64,000 bases of DNA from Ceratotherium simum simum (taxonomy: Eukaryota > Chordata > Mammalia > Perissodactyla > Rhinocerotidae), in the NCBI RefSeq assembly GCF_000283155.1, contig NW_004454173.1, positions 4,627,971 through 4,691,970 on the forward strand. Direction: 5' to 3'. The notes under the pieces were generated by a model. The model did no database searches and was not told the origin of the DNA. It saw only the letters and a program-made list of their open reading frames with translations. The translations under genes and the position numbers were made by a program. Shown here piece after piece: positions 58,575-64,000 of this stretch. How positions within the stretch are numbered: position 1 is the stretch's first letter; every line of letters begins with the position of its first letter.

Positions 58575-58583
58575 GAGGTGAAG

Positions 58584-59094
58584 CATGAGCAGCAACTCTT
58601 TGTCATATGTCCAATGTTGGCAGTGAGGTTGGGGGGCCTTGAGAGTCTTTAACTTATCATAATCTTCAGCAGAAATGCCTCCTCCAAGCCACCCAAAATA
58701 AACATTTTATTCAAGTAACGGCAGTGTGGCTCCTAAGTAAGTGGACACTGCAATTCTGAAGGCCGTCCCAGGTAGACATTCTGGAGCTGTCATTGTATAT
58801 ACACATGACCATTACCATCCAATTCCCACTTATCCAATGCCCATCATGTTTGGAACACCAGATTCGGACACTTACTTGATGAAAGGGACTGGGGAGACAT
58901 GGAAGGCACCCAAGGCAGGACGGCAGCAGGGACTGGAGGGACAAGACCAGTCCCAGTGGTAAGACACACCTGTCTTCTAGTCTTGGGTCTTACAAATTAT
59001 TTCCTTGGCTTGGACAGATTATCTAGTTCTTTGAGCCTGAGTTTATAGAATATAAAATGAAAGGATCCACTTAGTGACCTTTCAAGTTCTTTGC
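58584..59094. other. Unrecognised stretch
   Basis: No gene or clear repeat was recognised. Open frames of 73 and 77 codons overlap on opposite strands. Confidence 0.35.
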
Positions 59095-59187
59095 TGCTAT
59101 AAATATGATGATTCCACAGGTCCTGCCTTCCAAGAACTTACAATCCAGTGGGAGGATGAGACGAATTCAATATTTAGAAATGTTTCT
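59095..59187 (-). mobile_element. L2 LINE fragment, minus strand, target of the retrocopy insertion
   Basis: TTCCACAGGTCCTGCCTTCC and AAGAACTTACAATCCAGTGG resemble inverted L2. The insertion at 59188 interrupts the locus, and native AT-rich sequence resumes at 59796. Confidence 0.5.
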
Positions 59188-59782
59188 GGACAACCAGCCT
59201 CATCGTCAGCGGGACGGCTCAGCATCGCGGGGCAGGGAGGCTGCAGCGCCGGCCGGCCAGGTGCTTGGCCGGGTCCCGATCCCCCTCGGGTCTCGTTTCT
59301 CGGCCGGTGGCGAGCAGAGGGGGAGAGGCCGGCCCGGTCACGGAAAGGGGCCTTGGAAACGTTCTTCCGAACGTCCCTGGGACAGGGGCGTCTGGCGGCT
59401 AGGGGACGGAGTCCTCCTCCACGCGCCTTCGTGCCACAGGCCGGCCGGGCCGGTTCTGGGTCCTGCGGCAGACGTGGCAATCTCACCGGAGGCATCCCTG
59501 CCGGGGCTCCCTTCAGCCGGTGCGAGCGATTCCCGCCCAGGCGGATTTAGAAATGTCCGAGAAGCGAACGAGACCTGGCCCTCCCGCGTCGCCTGGGATC
59601 AATCGGACACCCCTCGTGGATGGAGGACGTTTCCTTCGGTGTTTTCCTTTTTTTCATCTTCTTCTTTTTTGGCTGCCGCCGCCACTGCCACCAAACATCA
59701 CTAAACGATAGTCATGAAAACGGTAATGATTAGAACAATAAAATGATAATTGCGTGTTTCTTTGCTTTCAAAAAAAAAAAAA
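59188..59782 (+). pseudogene. CpG-rich processed retrocopy with polyA signal, A-tail and TSD; parent unknown
   Basis: A block of about 595 bp, strikingly G+C- and CpG-rich (about 50 CpGs by eye, against almost none in the flanks), sits in AT-rich DNA. AGAAATGTTTCT is repeated exactly at 59176-59187 and 59784-59795. The left junction TATTT/AGAAA suits L1 endonuclease. The 3' part has AATAAA at 59737-59742 and a 13-nt A-run at 59770-59782, 27 nt downstream. These are the marks of an mRNA or lncRNA copied by L1 machinery in plus orientation. I recognise no protein: frames of 158 and 199 codons begin upstream of the insertion in native sequence, overlap in different phases and look like GC-rich translation noise. 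The source may be a UTR or non-coding RNA. The perfect TSD and retained CpGs suggest a recent event, unless the block is kept unmethylated as a CpG island. Confidence 0.85.
59737..59742 (+). terminator. Polyadenylation signal AATAAA of the retrocopied transcript
   Basis: AATAAA lies 27 nt before the start of the A-tail, within the usual 10-30 nt range. It would have been the signal in the parent transcript. Confidence 0.8.
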
Positions 59783-59834
59783 GAGAAATGTTTCTAAACT
59801 TTATATTGTAATTGCTTTGGTGTGTTTTTTCTCG

Positions 59835-59948
59835 TCTAGATCTTGAACCTGAGAGCTGTGGGCATATTCTTTGTATCTCCTCCAAGGCTTGGCATGTGGT
59901 AGGCATGTAGGGTCCTCATAAATGTTTGTTACTAAGTGAATGAATAAC
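59835..59948 (+). mobile_element. L2 LINE 3' terminus
   Basis: TTGAACCTGAGAGCTGTGGG, AAGGCTTGGCATGTGGTAGG and AAATGTTTGTTACTAAGTGA with GAATGAATAA give a diverged sense L2 end. Confidence 0.6.
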
Positions 59949-60360
59949 ATAATGAGAGAGAATATGAATAAACACATACATTTGATTTCCCAAAGCAACG
60001 ATATATACATAATGACACCAAGCTGCTTCTAATGTTCAGGTCTCATTTTTATATCACTTATCCCCAGGAGCAGATCCAGGTTTTGCAGAGCCTGAAGTTA
60101 AGGGCCCTTCTTTAAGAAGGATTAAAAATTGCAAATATAAAATTAGGTACAGTGCCTTTGAAGGGGTCTGTGCAAGTGAGGAGTGCCAAGGTGTACACTT
60201 TATTAGCTTCTCTGTCAATTCACTTTCCGGCCACAGGCCCTCTTCTGCACTCCGCTCCAGGCACACCTGCCTTCTCTCTTCCTCAAAAGCTTGCTCCTAC
60301 CTTAGTGCCTTAGCGAGTGATCCTCCACCTCTGCCCCCGGTCATTCTCTACTACAGCTTT
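59949..60360. other. Unrecognised stretch
   Basis: No element or gene was recognised. A 70-codon minus-strand frame has no family resemblance. Confidence 0.35.
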
Positions 60361-60374
60361 CTGATTATTTTTTT

Positions 60375-61107
60375 TTAATTGTGGTAAAATATACATAACA
60401 TAACATTGATCATTTTAACCATTCATAAGTGTACAATTTGGTGGCATTAAATATATTCACAATGTCGTGCAACCATCACTGCTATCTATACCCAAAACTT
60501 TTTTTATCGTACCCAACATAAACTCTGTACCCATTAAACAATAACTCCCCCTTTCCTTCTCTCCCCCTAGCCTATGATAACCTGTATTCTACTTTGTGTC
60601 TCTATGAATATGCCTGTTCTTATATAAGTGGAACCATATAATGTTTGTCCTTCTGTGTCTGGCTTATCTCACCATAATGTTTTCAAGGTCCATTCGTGTT
60701 GTAGTATGTATCAAAATTTAATTCCTTTTTACAGCTGAATAATATTTCATTGTATGTATAGATCACATTTTATTTATCCATTCATTTGACTTGGGTTGTT
60801 TCCATCTTTTGGATATTGTGAGTAATGTTGCTATGAACATGGGTATAGGAGTATCTATTCGAGTCCCTGCTTTCAGTTCTTTTGGGTATACGCCTAGGTG
60901 TCGAATTACTGAGTCATGTGGTAGTTCTATGTTTACCTTTTTGGGGAACCACCAAATTGCTTTCCACAGCAGCTGCTCCATTTTATATTCTTACCAACAA
61001 TGTATGAGCTTTCCAATTTCTCTACATCCTTGTCAACACTTGCTATTTTCCATTTTTCTATCACAGCCATCCTAATAGGCGTAAGTGGTATCTCATTGTA
61101 ATTTTAC
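60375..61107 (-). mobile_element. L1 LINE, 5'-truncated, with perfect 14-bp TSD
   Basis: AATTGTGGTAAAATATACAT, GTACCCATTAAACAATAACT, CTGAATAATATTTCATTGTA, TTTTGGGTATACGCCTAGGT and CATCCTAATAGGCGTAAGTG are the reversed L1 3' UTR and ORF2 end. CTGATTATTTTTTT is repeated at 60361-60374 and 61108-61121. The 733-bp insertion has scattered mutations and no intact frame. Confidence 0.95.
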
Positions 61108-61121
61108 CTGATTATTTTTTT

Positions 61122-64000
61122 CATAACCTTTAATATTATATGAAATGATCTTGTTTATTTCTTTTTCCTCACTTAGTTTACTGGTCTGGAAATCCACGAT
61201 GGCAGGACCACTTCTATTGTGCTCACTTCTATATTTTCAGCATCCAAAACTGCTCCTGTGACATGTGGGCATTCTGTTGACTACATGAAGGCCTGGATGG
61301 TCTCCTCACAGCACTGCATAACTATCGTTAATTTGTTTGTCCTAAGTTCAATGCTTAAACAATAGCACATGAATTAGATAACAAGTCCACAGTTGTTTGT
61401 GTCACACATCAGAAAAACCCTCTGGTAGCCTTGAACCAATGGACACCATTATCTTAGGACTACTAAAAGTGAAGACCAAACACAATTTAAATGAAAATGT
61501 GTGTCATAAAAGATGTACAAAAACCTCGGTAATTAGAATTGGAATTCAAAGTGCATCAATTAATAATTTTCATAAAGCTTGCATGGTGAACTGCACACTT
61601 CTCCCTTTTCAAGTTGCCCAGCACTAAAGTTGCTTTTACCAAGTGTAAATAGTAATGAAAGTATTGCATTGGGATATTGGGAGGGGCTATGTCACAGAAA
61701 CCCAAGTCCTAAATCACTAACTACTGAATCAAGTTGGATTGATAAGAAAGTCACTCAAGGCCCAACTTTCCATTTATACCTGTAGGAAGAACAAAATTTC
61801 ATTTCTTAAACTGAAGCTGGAAAACTACTGAGTCATTCAGAATAATATGCAATCTTGACTCAACGCATGGCTTCTGTGTGTTTTATAAACACAATTTCAC
61901 AGCTGAAAGCTTTCAGCAATTCCATTCTCTATTGCTAAGAGCCAGTCCCTGGATGGAGGGAGCCTGGAGACGGCCTGAGGAGCTGGAGCAAACAGGAACC
62001 ATGGACAGCGTTGAGCCATGGTGAACTGCAAAGCACACCGCCACGTCGTGTCATACCTGCCCACCTGGGCACCACCCAATTTCACATGGTCTGTTTGCTA
62101 ACGTTGCAAATGCAAACCAAATAATGTCTATTTTGTAGTCCACAGCTGTTCCTGGTCACACTCTGAGTTACTAAACCAAGTTACATAATGTTAATATTTT
62201 GAAATCATGAAGTTTGTATCTCTGAAAAGCTCAGAGTGTTTTAATAAATGGTCAAAGTAACTCCTATAAAGGAAGCAGAGGAAGAAATCTGATGGGCTCC
62301 TGAGTATGAAAAGAGGAACAGAGGACGGCTGAAGACGGCTGTCCTAGCCAGAGACATTGCCCCGCAGCTAACGAAGATGGAACTTTAGAAGAGCCAACCC
62401 ACACGGGCGCCTGCCAAGAGTGGAGGACGACGGAGCAATGCTTATAACTGCGGATGCTTTTTCCTAAAGAGGATCCCAAATTGTACAAGTTTCAGGCTTT
62501 TCTTGGAGATTTTTGAAAATGCTTTCATTAGCCATTTTCTACAGAGAAACATCGATGGATACCAGTGAGGTTTTGGCATCAGGACCGGGCCTAGCACCGA
62601 GCCTTCCACATTGCAGTGCTCAGTACACATTTGATACAGCAAATTAAATAAATAAAATAAAGCACCTGCTTGTACTGTGTGTGTGTGTTTATAATACTTA
62701 CCTTGAACATTTGGCTTTAGATGTTCAGTGTTTACAAAAGTGAAAAAAACAATGGCATTTCCCCCCAAAGACCTCTATAGGAGTAACTGAAAGTTCTTCT
62801 GAGGACCAGTGACAAGGGACTTAGGGAAAGACCTGTGCTTTTGTTGGATGACTGTTGGTAGATAGTGACTAATGAAACAATTTCCTATTTGTTTTTATTA
62901 TTTGTCATATATAGCACTATATTTTGTTTTATTCATTGGCAACTAAAAAATTAAAATCTGTGACTTTAAGATTGAGACAGTATTTATTTCTACCCAAATA
63001 CCGCTTCAATTAAAATAGATTTGTTCAAACTACTTTAAGTGTGCTGCAAACCTTTTTGCACAAAGTTAACTAATTGGGGTCAGAAATGAAAATTTTTAAC
63101 GGCACTAGGTTCCATACCACACAAAACGCCTCTTCTGGCCCTCCCAGACTTTGAAATCAATCTGGGAAGAAACGTGCCTGCTGTGAGAAAGCTTACCAAG
63201 TTCACCTCAAGTTAATAGTCAACATGAGTGCTCTCAGGTAAGGCCTCTAAGTGTGATGTGCGGAAAATTCTCAGAAGAATCAATTTCTTACAGATGCTCT
63301 GTAAACTTTCTCATCACACAACAAGCTACAGTGTCCCCCAGGCCTAGGGCTGGTGCTCCACATGCATTTGTACTCCCTGTGAGTGGCTCACTCTTTAAGG
63401 CCTTAACAATAAAACTTGACCCTCCAGTTTCAGGCCCCGTATTCATCTATTAGATAGGAACTTGGTTGGCATTTCATATTTCTGTTCTTTCAGCCCTGAA
63501 AGCAGCATTAGCAGGGAAATTCAGAAGCAAGCAGAAAACTGGCATAGCTAATTTAGGCTAATTAGGATGGCGGAAGCCGGTTCCTACTTCAGAGCTTCCC
63601 AGGCCCTCCCATCTCCACCTGACTGCTTTGTCCAGCAGCAAACCCAGGAGGCACTTCCAATTACATCATATCCTCTTCAAACACCAAACCACTCAAGCTA
63701 ATTTTATCCTATTAAACAGACTGAAGGATCTAGAAGAAAGGTTCTCTGCCCCTCCCCAAAAGCTTCAATTACCAGGGTCCCTGATTATCATTGCTTCAAT
63801 CCTGTACGCACTGCTAAATACTTTTTTTTGCTTAGTGTTGCCTTCTTGATTCAAATGAAAAGTAAATAGTATGAGCATGTCTTTACAGCTCTGGTAAGTG
63901 ACATTAGGAGTAAAACTAAAAAGAAGCGCCCTGGTTATTAGCATGGTTAATCAAAGTCAAGTTTGAAGCTTCCAGAGACATTGGAATCACAGAAATCTCA
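61122..64000. other. Repeat-poor stretch, possible conserved non-coding DNA
   Basis: Except for a weak L2-like piece near 61180-61290 and a short GT run at about 62676-62689, no transposon is recognised. Segments 61320-61640 and 63450-63720 contain AATTAG/TAATTT cores and mixed composition. No gene was recognised: the longest frame (108 codons, 62442-62768, minus) has no domain. Confidence 0.35.

Noticed and set aside
59105..59704. 199-codon and 158-codon plus-strand frames across the CpG-rich block
   Set aside because: Both start in native sequence before the retrocopy junction, run in different phases and are Arg/Gly/Pro/Ala-rich as expected of random GC-rich DNA. They cannot be the parent protein.

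Overview
This window is vertebrate nuclear DNA and almost certainly from a perissodactyl, most likely a horse or other equid. The diagnostic signal is a set of 14 copies of the tRNA-derived equine repetitive element (ERE) SINE. These have a GGCCGGCCC head, a B-box like GGTTCGGATCC and a tail unit resembling GGATGTTAGCTCAGGGC. Most copies have clear target-site duplications (TSDs). No other lineage-specific marker was recognised, so horse cannot be separated from rhinoceros or tapir by reading alone.

No protein-coding gene is supported. Open frames are at most about 200 codons, cross repeats or microsatellites, and show no recognisable conserved domain. The only recognisable protein remnants are decayed L1 ORF2 fragments, such as a reverse-transcriptase LKSGTRQG motif at about 45540-45570 on the minus strand. 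The window reads as AT-rich intergenic or deep intronic DNA.

Layout. 1-6.1 kb: four EREs and a 5'-truncated L1. 7-17.5 kb: old L1, L2, MIR and hAT remnants, plus two EREs. 18.6-22.5 kb: a compound GA/GT/GACA microsatellite, then a dense L2/MIR cluster split by an ERE. 23.5-27.5 kb: mostly unrecognised sequence including a GC-richer patch. 27.5-30 kb: three EREs. 30.05-39.3 kb: a long stretch with almost no recognisable transposons, holding homeodomain-like motif clusters and a perfect 81-bp direct duplication. 39.3-46.5 kb: L1, MIR and ERE nests. 46.5-52 kb: probable old L1 sequence, pyrimidine tracts, L2/MIR fragments and a perfect 16-bp-arm hairpin. 52-59 kb: sparse old repeats. 59.19-59.78 kb: an intact CpG-rich retrocopy with polyadenylation signal, A-tail and target-site duplication. 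60.4-61.1 kb: another L1 with perfect TSD. 61.1-64 kb: repeat-poor.

Most notable: (1) the CpG-rich processed retrocopy at 59188-59782, whose parent I do not recognise; (2) the perfect 81-bp duplication at 33257/33671; (3) the 9-kb transposon-poor block; (4) the uniform minus-strand orientation of all recognised L1 fragments, which would fit an intron of a plus-strand gene.
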